Program-made: the position numbers and the translations under genes
DNA from: Microbacterium sp. LWO13-1.2
GTDB taxonomy: Bacteria > Actinomycetota > Actinomycetes > Actinomycetales > Microbacteriaceae
Assembly (NCBI RefSeq): GCF_038397725.1
Contig: NZ_CP151634.1
Location: 310,001-374,000, forward strand
Direction: 5' to 3'
DNA: 64,000 bases
Notes under the pieces: generated by a model
What the model was told of the DNA's origin: nothing
Databases searched by the model: none
What the model saw: only the letters and a program-made list of their open reading frames with translations
Part shown: positions 40,683 through 50,047 of the stretch, piece after piece
Position numbering within the stretch: position 1 is the first letter of the stretch
Layout: each line of letters begins with the position of its first letter

Positions 40683-42137
40683 TCAGAACGGGTAGCGGGC
40701 GATGTCGGCCTGCACTGTGATCCACTGCGTCTCGGTGAACGCCTCGATGTTCGCCTCGTGCCCCCCGAACCGGGCTCCCGTCCCGGACGCGCCGACCCCT
40801 CCGAAGGGCGCCACGGCCTCGTCGTCCACGGTCTGGTCGTTGATGTGGATGATCCCTGACGGGATGCGATCGCTCAACTCGAACGCCCGGTACGCGTCGT
40901 TCGACAGAATCCCCAGCGACAGGCCGTAGTCCGTTGCCGTGGCGATCTCGATCAGCTCGTCGATGCTCGAGAAGCGCGTCACCGGGGCGACCGGTCCGAA
41001 GATCTCCTCCGCGAAGGCACGATGATCCGGAGTCACATCGGCGAGCACCGTCGCATCGTAGAAGAGGTCGCGATGGCTGCCTCCGGCCGTCAGCGTTGCG
41101 CCCGCCTTGACCGTGTCGTGGACGATGGAGTCGATCTTCGACAGTTGATTCGCGTCGATGATGGGCCCGAGCGGTGCGCCGTCCAGGGGATTGCCGACCG
41201 GGATGTTCTTCGCCTTGGTGGACAGGCGTTCGACGTACTCGTCGTAGATCCGCTCGTGCACGAGGTGGCGTCCCGTCGTCATGCAGATCTGCCCCTGGTG
41301 CAGGAAGGACCCCCATGCGCCTGCAGAGGCCGCAGCCTCGACGTCGACGTCATCGAGGACGACGAGCGCGTTATTTCCGCCGAGTTCAAGATGTGCCCGC
41401 TTGAGAAGGCGTCCGGCCCGCTCACCGACCGCGCGCCCTGCCTGTGTCGAGCCCGTAAAGGAGATCACCCGAACGGAGGGCTCTTCGACGAGAGCACTGC
41501 CGACCTCAGCACCCCCGGGAAGCACATGGAAGAGGCCTTCCGGCAGCCCTGCGGCTTCCAGAACAGCCGCGAAGAAGAGTCCGCCGGCAACGCTCGTGCG
41601 CGGGTCCGGCTTCAGGATGACCGCGTTTCCCAGCGCCAACGCCGGCGCCACGGAGCGAGCGGTGAGGATGCCGGGAAAGTTGAAGGGCGAGATGACGCCG
41701 ACGGTGCCCACCGGGCGACGCCGGGCCATGCTCAGTCGAGGGCGGTTGCTCTGGAGCAACTGTCCATACGGCATCTGAGCCGTGCCTGCGGCGAAGTAGA
41801 ACTCCGAGGCGACGAGACCAGCTTCGAATGCGGCCTTCCCCGGTCCCGATCCTGCCTCGCGCATGAGCCAGTCCTGCATGACGGGCGAGTTCTCCGCGAA
41901 GAGATCACCAGCCCGCCTCATGATCGCCGCCCGGTCGTCCGCCGGAACGCGCTCCCAGGTGCGCTGAGCACGCTGAGCGGAGATCGCAGCGCTGGCGACA
42001 TCCTCCGCTGAGGCGACACCGTAACGGGCGATCGTCTCCCCTGTGGCCGGCTCGCGGACGGGTGCGGATTGTGCGGATACCCGCCAGCCCTCGCTGAACA
42101 GCTTTCCATCCCAGTTGGACGGCTCGAAGAACGTCAT
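40683..42137 (-). CDS. Aldehyde dehydrogenase, benzaldehyde dehydrogenase-like
   Basis: 484 aa NAD(P)-dependent enzyme. Key blocks: VISPFNFPG (oxyanion Asn), FTGSTQAGRAVGERA (cofactor), HLELGGNNALVVL (catalytic Glu) and FLHQGQICMTTGR (catalytic Cys). These segments match the benzaldehyde/vanillin dehydrogenase branch. Start ATG 42135-42137 with a purine-rich AGGAAAG upstream. It follows the APC permease gene by 37 bp, so the two probably form an operon for amine or aromatic aldehyde use. Confidence 0.9.
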   Translation of the reverse strand: MTFFEPSNWDGKLFSEGWRVSAQSAPVREPATGETIARYGVASAEDVASAAISAQRAQRTWERVPADDRAAIMRRAGDLFAENSPVMQDWLMREAGSGPGKAAFEAGLVASEFYFAAGTAQMPYGQLLQSNRPRLSMARRRPVGTVGVISPFNFPGILTARSVAPALALGNAVILKPDPRTSVAGGLFFAAVLEAAGLPEGLFHVLPGGAEVGSALVEEPSVRVISFTGSTQAGRAVGERAGRLLKRAHLELGGNNALVVLDDVDVEAAASAGAWGSFLHQGQICMTTGRHLVHERIYDEYVERLSTKAKNIPVGNPLDGAPLGPIIDANQLSKIDSIVHDTVKAGATLTAGGSHRDLFYDATVLADVTPDHRAFAEEIFGPVAPVTRFSSIDELIEIATATDYGLSLGILSNDAYRAFELSDRIPSGIIHINDQTVDDEAVAPFGGVGASGTGARFGGHEANIEAFTETQWITVQADIARYPF

Positions 42138-42174
42138 CGTCTTCCTTTCCTCTTGTGGCTTATACGGTTTTCGG

Positions 42175-43659
42175 TCACTGGTGAAGTTCATCGTCGACCC
42201 CGACCTGGATCACGCCGGTCGACAGATCCACGATCCCGCCGCCGCGTGAGCGCATCACCCCGACGACGAGCCCGGCGGCGGCGGCGATGACCAGAAGCCA
42301 CGGCAGCAAGGTGGCCGGCCCCTCGGTGATGCCAGTCAGCAGCGGGAAATTGATCACAGCGAGCACGATCGCTCCGACGAGTCCCAGTCCACCGAGAGCG
42401 GGGGCGATGAAGTTGGACCAGGCATTCGTCCGTGAACTGCGGTGACGAAGGAAGTAGCCGATGACAGCAGCCGCGCCGGCAGCCTGAAGCACGAGCACGC
42501 CCAGCGTCCCGACTCCGACCAACCACAGGTAGATGGTGAGGAACGGATCTGCCTGCGCGATCACGAAGCCCACGAGCACAAGAGCCGTGACGACTGAGAG
42601 GACGATGCTCGCCACACTGGGGCTGCGGAATCGCGGATGTGTGTTCCCTAGACGAATCGAGAGGAAACGGGCGCGACCCAATGAGAACAGGTAACGGCTC
42701 AAGGTGTTGTGGAAGGCCAGGAGCACTGCGATCAGGCTCGTCACGACGAGCACGCGCATGATGACCGTCGACCACTCCCCGACGAACTGCGTGTTCGCGG
42801 CGAAGACGAATCCCACGGGATCGGCGATCGCCGCAGCCTGCACCTCATCAGACCCGTAGGCGAGGCCCAGCGCCCACATCGTGACGGTGTAGACCACGCC
42901 GATCACGATGATGGACGCATACGTGGCGCGGGGAATGGTGACCTTCGGCTGCTTCGCCTCCTCGCCGTAGATGACGGTCGCTTCGAAACCGACGAAGCAT
43001 GCGAAGGCGAAGAGGAGCCCCGCCCCCATGTCGGGTGTGAAGACGTTCTGCAACGCGAAGGCATCGAGGTTCACGCCGCTCGCCCCGCCCGCGGCGATGA
43101 CGACGACATCGAACACGATCAAGATCAGGACTTCGAGAATCATCAGGACACCGAGGATGGATGCGGAGAGGCCGATGTCGAGGTAACCGAACACGCCGAT
43201 GAGGATGACCCCCAAGAACGCGATGAGCTGCCATGGGATGTCCCACCCGAACAGCGTGGCGAGAAGATCGGCGGCGAACACGGCGAATTGCCCGAAGAGG
43301 CCGATCAGCATTCCGGCGTAAGCGAGTATCGCGACGCCGGCCATCAGATATCCGGCGTGACGTCCGAGGCCCTTCCCTGCGAAGGCGGCAAAGCCCCCGG
43401 CGCTCGTGGCGAAACGGCTCATCGCCGCGAACCCCACGCCGAAGAGAAGGAGAACGGCAGCAGCGATGACGTACATGGCGGGGCCGCCGACGCCGGAGAA
43501 TGCGAAGACCACTGGGCCCGCGCCGAGCACGGCGGCGAGAGGAGCCGCCGTGGCGACGACGAAGAAGACGATGGCGGGTACACCGAGCGATCCGCCGCGC
43601 AGACTGCCTGTCAAGGCAGCCTGCAGGTGTGGATCGACGCCTGGAGGGTTGGTCATCAT
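42175..43659 (-). CDS. APC-family amino acid/amine permease
   Basis: 494 aa with 12 or more membrane helices. The first helix block GVPAIVFFVVATAAPLAAVL and a GFEATVIYGEEAKQPKVTIP stretch (APC consensus E-x-x-x-P) are diagnostic. SD AGGAG precedes the ATG pair at 43654-43659. It is upstream of the aldehyde dehydrogenase gene and divergent from the class III aminotransferase gene, suggesting import of an amine that is transaminated to an aldehyde and oxidised (inference). Confidence 0.92.
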   Translation of the reverse strand: MMTNPPGVDPHLQAALTGSLRGGSLGVPAIVFFVVATAAPLAAVLGAGPVVFAFSGVGGPAMYVIAAAVLLLFGVGFAAMSRFATSAGGFAAFAGKGLGRHAGYLMAGVAILAYAGMLIGLFGQFAVFAADLLATLFGWDIPWQLIAFLGVILIGVFGYLDIGLSASILGVLMILEVLILIVFDVVVIAAGGASGVNLDAFALQNVFTPDMGAGLLFAFACFVGFEATVIYGEEAKQPKVTIPRATYASIIVIGVVYTVTMWALGLAYGSDEVQAAAIADPVGFVFAANTQFVGEWSTVIMRVLVVTSLIAVLLAFHNTLSRYLFSLGRARFLSIRLGNTHPRFRSPSVASIVLSVVTALVLVGFVIAQADPFLTIYLWLVGVGTLGVLVLQAAGAAAVIGYFLRHRSSRTNAWSNFIAPALGGLGLVGAIVLAVINFPLLTGITEGPATLLPWLLVIAAAAGLVVGVMRSRGGGIVDLSTGVIQVGVDDELHQ

Positions 43660-43864
43660 TGGCTCTCCTCATCGGGATGGTCTGCACAGACCAGAAATGC
43701 GCATTCGGGTAGCGCGCTCTCCCATCGTCCGTTCAGCCAGGACATACGGCAACGACGCATTCACGATCGAGCGATCGGCGTACGAGATCGTCGCGCCTCG
43801 GGTTCGACCGCCGAGCGACGGCGCCAAGGCCGAAGGACGGGGCGAGGGGCGAGGCGCGGGGTGG

Positions 43865-43893
43865 GCGATCGTCTCAGAAGATCGAACGATCGC
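43865..43893. promoter_or_regulatory. Inverted repeat in the permease/aminotransferase divergent region
   Basis: GCGATCGT (43865-43872) and ACGATCGC (43886-43893) are perfect complements with a 13-bp spacer. More CGATCG-type copies lie at 43763-43776 and 43920-43925, and a TTGACC -35-like hexamer for the aminotransferase is at 43904-43909. The 342-bp gap 43660-44001 therefore looks like a shared control region; no open frame there is convincing. Confidence 0.5.
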
Positions 43894-44001
43894 GAATCCC
43901 TCGTTGACCTCCGGCGCCGACGATCGGACGATGAAACAACGTGCGAGACGACCCGGCTTCCGATCCTGCTGCGGACCGTCCCATCCACCCCTGGAGATCA
44001 A

Positions 44002-45345
44002 ATGTCTGAACTGTCCTTGGAATCGAGCCTCAAGAGGTTCTCGACGAGATTCGCCGTGTCCGCGGATCTCACGCGGGAAGGCAAAGAACTGATACCCGGC
44101 GGGTACAGCCGAAACTCGTTCAACTTCGGCCCGCACGCCGTGTTCGCAGAAAGCGGGTCGGGTGCGTACATCCAGACAGTGGACGGACACCGGCTCCTCG
44201 ATCTCAACAACAACTACACCGTGAACGTGCTCGGGCACAGTCACCGGTCCGTCAACGACGCGCTCTTGGATGCGATCCCTGGAGGTTTCTCCTTCGGCAA
44301 TCCGAGTTCGGCCGAGGCCGCCCTCGCCCGCATCCTGATCGACCGCATTCCCTCGGTGGAGAAGATTCAGTTCTCGTGTTCCGCGACGGAATCCTGCATG
44401 AGCGCGATCCGCGTGGCGCGCGCCTACACCGGGCGGACGAAGATCGCCAAGTTCGAAGGCGGTTACCACGGTTTCAGCGACCTGCTGCAGATCTCAGCAC
44501 ACCCGAACCCTGAATTGAGCGGTCCCGCCGATGCTCCGAACGCGTTGCCTGACAGCGGCGGAATTCCTGACGTCGACGTCCAGAACATCGTCGCACTCAC
44601 GCAGAACGACCTCGCATCCTGCGAGCGTCTTCTGCGGGCGAACGCAGAGGACATCGCCTGTGTGATTCTCGAGTTGCAGAGCGGTGCGGGCGGACTCGTC
44701 GTTCTGGACCAGGAGTTCGTGGAGGGCCTGCGCGCACTCACGACTGAACTCGGCATGCTCCTGATCTTCGACGAGACGATCAGCCTCCGCGCCGACTACC
44801 ACGGCCTTCAGGGTCTGTACGGCGTGGTCCCCGACCTCACAGTGATGGGAAAGATCATCGGAGGCGGCATGCCTCTCGGTGCCGTCGGCGGTTCTGCCGA
44901 CGTGATGGAGGTGCTGGAGGATGGGCGCGTCTCGATCTCCGGCACCCATCATGGCCACCGTCTGGCGCTCATCGCGGGTGCAGCCTGCATGGAGGCCCTC
45001 GACCGTTCGGCGTTCGATCGACTCAACGGTATGGCGGCGCGGGTCATCAGCGAGATCAATGAATGGTCCGCATCACGCCACAGCCCTTTCACGATGTACG
45101 GCAGAGGCTTCTCGCACATGGCATACGGCTACATGCGAGAGGAGGGCCTCTCCATCCGCACCCACCGTGACTACTGGACGAATCTCGACGCCGAGAAGAC
45201 GCAGATCATCTCGCTGGAACTCGCGAATCGCGGATTCTTCCCGGTGCATCGCGGCGAGGTGTCGCTGTCGCTTCCGATGACGGATGACGACATCACATCG
45301 TTCATCGAGACCCTCAAAGCCATCGTGGAGGAGCTCGAGGTGTGA
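44002..45345 (+). CDS. Class III PLP aminotransferase (GSA-aminomutase-like)
   Basis: 447 aa. GGYSRNSFNFGPHAVFAESG at the start, FSCSATESCMSAIRVARAYT for phosphate binding, LLIFDETISLR (PLP Asp) and VMGKIIGGGMPLGAVGG with the Schiff-base Lys. The sequence lies in the glutamate-1-semialdehyde aminomutase/beta-transaminase branch, but position far from heme genes argues against GSA aminomutase. SD GGAG lies 7 nt before the ATG. Divergent from the permease and dehydrogenase genes, followed by a LysR gene. Confidence 0.87.
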   Translation: MSELSLESSLKRFSTRFAVSADLTREGKELIPGGYSRNSFNFGPHAVFAESGSGAYIQTVDGHRLLDLNNNYTVNVLGHSHRSVNDALLDAIPGGFSFGNPSSAEAALARILIDRIPSVEKIQFSCSATESCMSAIRVARAYTGRTKIAKFEGGYHGFSDLLQISAHPNPELSGPADAPNALPDSGGIPDVDVQNIVALTQNDLASCERLLRANAEDIACVILELQSGAGGLVVLDQEFVEGLRALTTELGMLLIFDETISLRADYHGLQGLYGVVPDLTVMGKIIGGGMPLGAVGGSADVMEVLEDGRVSISGTHHGHRLALIAGAACMEALDRSAFDRLNGMAARVISEINEWSASRHSPFTMYGRGFSHMAYGYMREEGLSIRTHRDYWTNLDAEKTQIISLELANRGFFPVHRGEVSLSLPMTDDDITSFIETLKAIVEELEV

Positions 45346-45543
45346 CCCCTCGGTGACGACTCCGCTCTCGTCCGCGGCTCGTATGTTCCGCCCAGGGGGA
45401 TCACGCGATCGTGGCGGCGAATGAATGTGAGATCAATCGCCCGCGTCGTATCATCGGAGTGCCGGCGCAGCATGCGCCGACACTCCGCACGCGATCCTCC
45501 GGTTCTCGCGCGGACGGCGGTATGTGTTCGCGTGGAGGCAAAG

Positions 45544-46491
45544 GTGGAACTGCGACAGCTGAGGTACTTCGCACGCGTTGCGGATACGCTGCACTTCGGT
45601 CGCGCCGCCGACAAGGAGTTCGTCGCACAATCGGTGATCAGCGCTCAGATCGCCAATCTGGAGAAGGAACTCGGATTCCGCCTGTTCGACAGGAACAGTC
45701 ACCGGGTGTCACTGACCCCTGCGGGCGAGGTCTTCCTCGTCGACGTCGAACACACGCTGACAGTACTCGGCCTCGCCGTCGATCAGGCGCGGGACGTCGC
45801 CGCGGGACGCACGAAGAAGCTCCGTGTCGGCGTGTTCGGCGAGGGCGCTGGACCGCTCACGCATCTGATCCTCTCCGCCTTTCGCGCCGCCGAGCCCGAC
45901 GCCGACCTCCACTATGTCGAACTCACGATGACGAATCAGCTCAGCGCTCTCGCGGACGGTGAAGTGGACGTCGCATTGCTCCGCCTGCCGGTGTCAGATG
46001 AACGGTTCACCGTGGAGCCCCTGTTCGCCGAGCCGCGCGTGGCCGTGGTGCCGGCCGGCGACGAACTCGCGGCGGCAGATTCTCTCGTCGTGGGCGACCT
46101 TCTGGACCGCCCGTTCGCTGTGGCCGCCGCCGGGACACCCTCCGCATGGCGATCGTACTGGTCGTTCGATGCGCAACGCGGCGAACGAAGTCGAGTGGGC
46201 GGCGAAGTGCGCTCCATCCTTGAGAGCCTGGCGACTGTCGCCTACGGCAATGCCGTCGACACCTTCCCCTCGACCGCTGCAGTGCTCTTCCCGCATCCCG
46301 GGGTGTCCTACGTGCCGCTCCGGGATGCGGAACCATCCAGCCTGGCCCTCGTTTCTGACGCGCGTCCGTCCTCCGAGGATCTCATCAACCGTTTTCGTGA
46401 GGTCGCGGCCAACATCGTGGACCACTACCTGCACCTGGTCCCCGGCGCGGTGCGGCTCGGACCTGACGGATCAGCGGCATCCGAGGAGTGA
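45544..46491 (+). CDS. LysR-family transcriptional regulator
   Basis: 315 aa. HTH residues ~1-60 (DTLHFGRAADKEFVAQSVIS), then an effector domain starting LRVGVFGEGAGPL. GTG start at 45544 with GGAGG 5-8 nt upstream; a longer frame from 45421 is not supported. It sits 198 bp after the aminotransferase gene on the same strand and is the best candidate to control it together with the divergent permease operon. Confidence 0.9.
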   Translation: MELRQLRYFARVADTLHFGRAADKEFVAQSVISAQIANLEKELGFRLFDRNSHRVSLTPAGEVFLVDVEHTLTVLGLAVDQARDVAAGRTKKLRVGVFGEGAGPLTHLILSAFRAAEPDADLHYVELTMTNQLSALADGEVDVALLRLPVSDERFTVEPLFAEPRVAVVPAGDELAAADSLVVGDLLDRPFAVAAAGTPSAWRSYWSFDAQRGERSRVGGEVRSILESLATVAYGNAVDTFPSTAAVLFPHPGVSYVPLRDAEPSSLALVSDARPSSEDLINRFREVAANIVDHYLHLVPGAVRLGPDGSAASEE

Positions 46492-46561
46492 GGATCAGTC
46501 GGCGAGGTCGCCGGTCCGGAGCCCGCGTCGACCGGAGTCGGCGCCTTGAGCGGACTGCGCC

Positions 46562-46978
46562 TCAGATACTCACGGGATCGGCACTGAGCTGCATCATGTG
46601 GTCGTAACGGTCGTAGTGTGCGCGCTTCTCGATGAACTTGCCGTCCCGGACGGTGAAGAGATTGAGCATGGTCATGTGCAGCCGTCGACCCGAGGGCGCG
46701 ATGCCGTAGAACTCTTGCGTCTGCGGTCCCTCGAAATCGACGTACGCGGCCACCCTCTCACCCTCCGCGATCGTATCGACCTTCATCGTGAATCCTTCGA
46801 AACAGTCAAGGTGCTTCTTCTCCGCTTCGATGAATCCCCGTACGCCCGGGCGCGGAGAGTCCACTTGGCTGTAGAACACGAAGTCCTCATGACACATGGC
46901 GGCTGCAGTGTCGAAGTCACCTCGCTCGAGCGCCGCGTAGAAATCCACTACCATCTGCTTGTTCTGTTCCTTCGTCAT
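46562..46978 (-). CDS. SnoaL-like (NTF2-fold) protein
   Basis: 138 aa, nuclear-transport-factor-2-like alpha+beta barrel: NKQMVVDFYAALERGDFDTA at the N-terminus and APSGRRLHMTMLNLFTVRDG are typical SnoaL polyketide-cyclase-family segments. Small-molecule isomerase, hydrolase or cyclase of unknown substrate. Lies 54 bp downstream of the MBL hydrolase gene on the same strand, probably co-transcribed. Confidence 0.85.
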   Translation of the reverse strand: MTKEQNKQMVVDFYAALERGDFDTAAAMCHEDFVFYSQVDSPRPGVRGFIEAEKKHLDCFEGFTMKVDTIAEGERVAAYVDFEGPQTQEFYGIAPSGRRLHMTMLNLFTVRDGKFIEKRAHYDRYDHMMQLSADPVSI

Positions 46979-47032
46979 GACGGTTCCTTCACTGTCGGGC
47001 GTTCGCTCGTTCGGATCGGACGGAGGCGATGA

Positions 47033-47818
47033 TCAGACCGGCAACGTCACTGTGTGGCCCGGACTCGGGGCGACGATCCGCTGAGGCATGCCTTCGGCGG
47101 CGAAGAGCTCGACGAGCCCCTGCGCCGTCTGACTGAAATGTGCCCAGCCGTCGGCGTGGACCGGTACGACGATCGCAGCCGGCATGAGCTTGGCTGCCTC
47201 GACGGCCGCCTCATTGCTAAGAGTGAGGTACGCACCACCCAGCTCCTCGAACTTCGCCCCTCCTGCGAAGAGCACGGCGACGTCGATCGCGGGAAAGCGG
47301 CGAGCGATCTCGGCTACCACCTCGAGATCCGAGTTGTCACCGCTGACGTACACGGTGGGCACGCCTTCGGCCTGCAGCACGAACCCGGTGACCGGCCCGG
47401 CGTTCTGGCGCACCCCATCGGGGCCGTGGTGGGCGGGGACCCCCGTGATCGTGAGCTCACCCCCTTCGGGCAACTCGATCGCGGCCGACTTGTAGTGGTC
47501 AAGGCCGACGGCACCGCCGCCGAGACGACCCGAGCCGACATCCGTCGTGAATACGTTCTCGATGCCTTGCAGGAGGACGCGTCCGGACTCGTCGAGATTG
47601 TCGATGTGCTGGTCGTGAGACACCAGGGCGATATCGATCCTGCCTATCTCATCGACGGGGATAGCAGGTCCCTCCGTCTTCGTGATGCCCCGAGTACCCT
47701 CAGTGCCCGGGCCCGTGAAGGTCCGCGGCTCGTCGAATGTCGGGTCGATGATGATGCGAAGGCCAGCGAGCTCGAGAATCCCTGTGGGGCCGCCGACAAG
47801 CGTGAATGTGGTTGTCAT
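47033..47818 (-). CDS. MBL-fold metallo-hydrolase, UlaG-like
   Basis: 261 aa. The metal motif reads ALVSHDQHIDNLD, close to HxHxDH but with Gln and Asn substitutions usual in this subgroup; further ligands are in GVPAHHGPDG, VYVSGDNSD and VVPVHADGWAHF. Substrate unknown; the fold often opens lactones or esters. ATG at 47816-47818; a frame from 47872 has no support. Divergent from an HxlR regulator across 140 bp. Confidence 0.88.
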   Translation of the reverse strand: MTTTFTLVGGPTGILELAGLRIIIDPTFDEPRTFTGPGTEGTRGITKTEGPAIPVDEIGRIDIALVSHDQHIDNLDESGRVLLQGIENVFTTDVGSGRLGGGAVGLDHYKSAAIELPEGGELTITGVPAHHGPDGVRQNAGPVTGFVLQAEGVPTVYVSGDNSDLEVVAEIARRFPAIDVAVLFAGGAKFEELGGAYLTLSNEAAVEAAKLMPAAIVVPVHADGWAHFSQTAQGLVELFAAEGMPQRIVAPSPGHTVTLPV

Positions 47819-47958
47819 TGTCCTAGACAATCGAGATCTCGGTCCGCCGCGCCAGTACAAGATCTGGACCACGCACCCGGTTTACCGATTTGCGTCGCGG
47901 TATCGTGTACCCGACCTCGAACGACGCGGCACGTCCGCGAATACCCTCGGAGGTGGCC

Positions 47959-48705
47959 ATGTTGCACAGCGACGAGACTGAGGAAGCGGATTTCCCGGGA
48001 CCATCCCTTGACTACTGTCCCGTCTCGATAGCGGCTCGCCTGGTCGGAAACAAGTGGACATTCCTAATCGTGCGAGAGCTGCTCGCGGGGAGCATCCGAT
48101 TCAACGACATCCACCGCGGCGTGCCGTCGATCTCAAGAACCCTGCTCGCGTCACGGTTGCGGGATATGACCCGCGACGGGCTCGTCACGAGACTTGACGC
48201 GGACTCTCCTAACGGTGTCGGCTATCGACTCACACCCGCGGCTGTCGCTCTCGAACCCGTGATCATAGCCCTGGGAAACTGGGCCATCGATTGGCGACTC
48301 CCACAGACCGCGATCGCTGACATGGAGACCGTTAAAGAGGATCCTTCAGCTGCGCTGTGGCACATGTTCCGTTCGATCGACCTCACTGCGCTTCCTGAGG
48401 GAGGCCTCTCGATGGAGTTCAGATTCCCGGAATCCGAACCGTCGTGCGGTTGGATGGCATTCGACTCCCACAACCGCGGTTCTGTATGTCTCGGGCCTCC
48501 TCAGGTTCCCGCCGATCTCGTGGTGATTGCAAACCCTGGCGTTCTGTATCAACTCGCCTACGGCTACGTCTCCTGCGAGCATGCGCTGAGCACCGGTCAG
48601 ATCTCTCTTGAAGGGGATGTCGCTCTCGAAAGGAGATTCCAGAATTTCTTCTCGTTCAGCCCTTTCGCCGAACGCATCTCGGAACGCGTGCGCGGATACC
48701 GTTGA
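47959..48705 (+). CDS. HxlR-family regulator with C-terminal ligand domain
   Basis: 248 aa, twice the usual HxlR length. Residues ~15-115 are the winged HTH (GNKWTFLIVRELLAGSIRFN), with the conserved Cys before it (LDYCPVSIA). Residues ~130-245 form an extra domain resembling the SCP2-like domains attached to some HxlR proteins. SD GGAGG before ATG 47959. Divergent from the MBL/SnoaL operon, which it probably represses; a TACCG/CGGTA dyad lies in the gap at 47885-47908. Confidence 0.87.
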   Translation: MLHSDETEEADFPGPSLDYCPVSIAARLVGNKWTFLIVRELLAGSIRFNDIHRGVPSISRTLLASRLRDMTRDGLVTRLDADSPNGVGYRLTPAAVALEPVIIALGNWAIDWRLPQTAIADMETVKEDPSAALWHMFRSIDLTALPEGGLSMEFRFPESEPSCGWMAFDSHNRGSVCLGPPQVPADLVVIANPGVLYQLAYGYVSCEHALSTGQISLEGDVALERRFQNFFSFSPFAERISERVRGYR

Positions 48706-48748
48706 TTCGTGGCCGGGTCTTACGTCCGGCGCCACCCTCTTCCTCCCT

Positions 48749-50047
48749 CTAGTCGGAGATCGCGTACGCCGGAACAGCGGGATTCGAAAGGAGCGGTTCC
48801 AGTGCGGCGGCGAGTGCAAGAACATGTTGATCGCCGTGACGAAGACCTTGAATGGTGACCCCCACTGGGGTCTCGTCATCGCTTCTGGGTAGCGGAACCG
48901 TCACCATGGGCGTTCCCAGCATCGTTCCCGGGCCGGTATTTCGCGTATACAGTCCGAACAACGCTTCCTGATGACCGAGATGCTCGATGCTCGCACTGGC
49001 CCCGATCAATGGCGCCGAGGTCGGAGTGGTCGGGAAGATGAGGCCGTCCAGCCTTTTCGATGCGAAGAGGTGCTCTGTCAGCCTCCGTGCATCAACGGTG
49101 TCCCGCTGAGCCGAGGCATATTGGTCAGCGGATATAGGGCTGAGAAGCTGCTGGTTGAGAAGGGCCGCGACGTCTGGACTCGCCACCCGCGCAGCCAGCG
49201 TCGTGAAGGCCGCCTCAGGATCCCGCCCCAAGGCGTCGGCTGCTGCACGAGCCAGCTCTCGTCGCGACTCCCATCCCACGATGAGAGGCTCCGCTCTTCG
49301 AGTTCGATCCAGAATCGATGCCAATGACACCTCCACCAGTTCGACAACGGAGGAAAGCCGCTCCAGCGCGGCGGCGAAGGCCAGACCAGTATGGGAGGCC
49401 AAGTCTGCGATGAGCTCGCGAGGAACACCGAGGCGCACTCGTCCGCTATGGACACCGCGGACGCTTCCAGTGACCCACGAATCGGCACGGATCGCATCGT
49501 CTACCGATGTGGTGAAAACCCCAGGGGTGTCCCGCGTCCACGAAAGGCCCACAAGCCCGGCCGTCGGCCATCTTCCGGTGCTCGGACGGAACCCGACGAC
49601 GCCGCAGTGACTGGCGGGAATCGAGATCGACCCGCCTGTGTCGGTTCCCAGAGCGAAAGACACCACTCCGCTGGCGACCGCCGCGGCGCTTCCCCCGGAA
49701 GATCCTCCCGCTGAGTACGCGTTGTTCGAAGGAAGCCGGACGGCTCCGTACACGGCATTGTCGGAGGTCACCCCGAGACCGAGCTCGTGCATGTTCGTCA
49801 TCCCGAGAACGACGGCACCCGCCGAACGGAACGCGGCAACGACCGGTGCATCCGAGTCTTCCGGACGCACGTCGAGGATCCGGCATCCGGCGGAGCGTGA
49901 GAAGCCGCGGACTCCGATATTCGCCTTCACCGCCAACCCGAAGGAGCTCACGGGACCGGAGCGAGTCTGTACGTCGAGCGACTCTTGATCGGCGATCTCC
50001 GTCCACATTCCGGCGACGACATCATCCACGGGCGCGGGTCGGATCAC
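48749..50047 (-). CDS. Amidase (amidase signature family)
   Basis: 432 aa. The Ser-cisSer-Lys triad is present: Lys in GLAVKANIGVRG, cis-Ser in SAGGSSGGSAAAVASG and nucleophile Ser in GTDTGGSISIPAS. Somewhat short for the family and with a divergent C-terminal half. GTG start (50045-50047) overlaps the MFS stop by GTGA, so it is translationally coupled to the transporter. Substrate unknown amide imported by that transporter (inference). Confidence 0.9.
   Translation of the reverse strand: MIRPAPVDDVVAGMWTEIADQESLDVQTRSGPVSSFGLAVKANIGVRGFSRSAGCRILDVRPEDSDAPVVAAFRSAGAVVLGMTNMHELGLGVTSDNAVYGAVRLPSNNAYSAGGSSGGSAAAVASGVVSFALGTDTGGSISIPASHCGVVGFRPSTGRWPTAGLVGLSWTRDTPGVFTTSVDDAIRADSWVTGSVRGVHSGRVRLGVPRELIADLASHTGLAFAAALERLSSVVELVEVSLASILDRTRRAEPLIVGWESRRELARAAADALGRDPEAAFTTLAARVASPDVAALLNQQLLSPISADQYASAQRDTVDARRLTEHLFASKRLDGLIFPTTPTSAPLIGASASIEHLGHQEALFGLYTRNTGPGTMLGTPMVTVPLPRSDDETPVGVTIQGLRHGDQHVLALAAALEPLLSNPAVPAYAISD

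Noticed and set aside
43763..43925. CRISPR-like or transposon repeat array from recurring CGATCG motifs
   Set aside because: Copies are short, irregularly spaced and partly palindromic; they fit operator half-sites in a divergent promoter better than an array.
42709..45345. A single 878-codon open frame on the plus strand across the permease gene and the aminotransferase gene
   Set aside because: The first ~430 codons are the antisense of the APC permease and composition-driven; only the aminotransferase part from 44002 has protein-family sense and a ribosome site.
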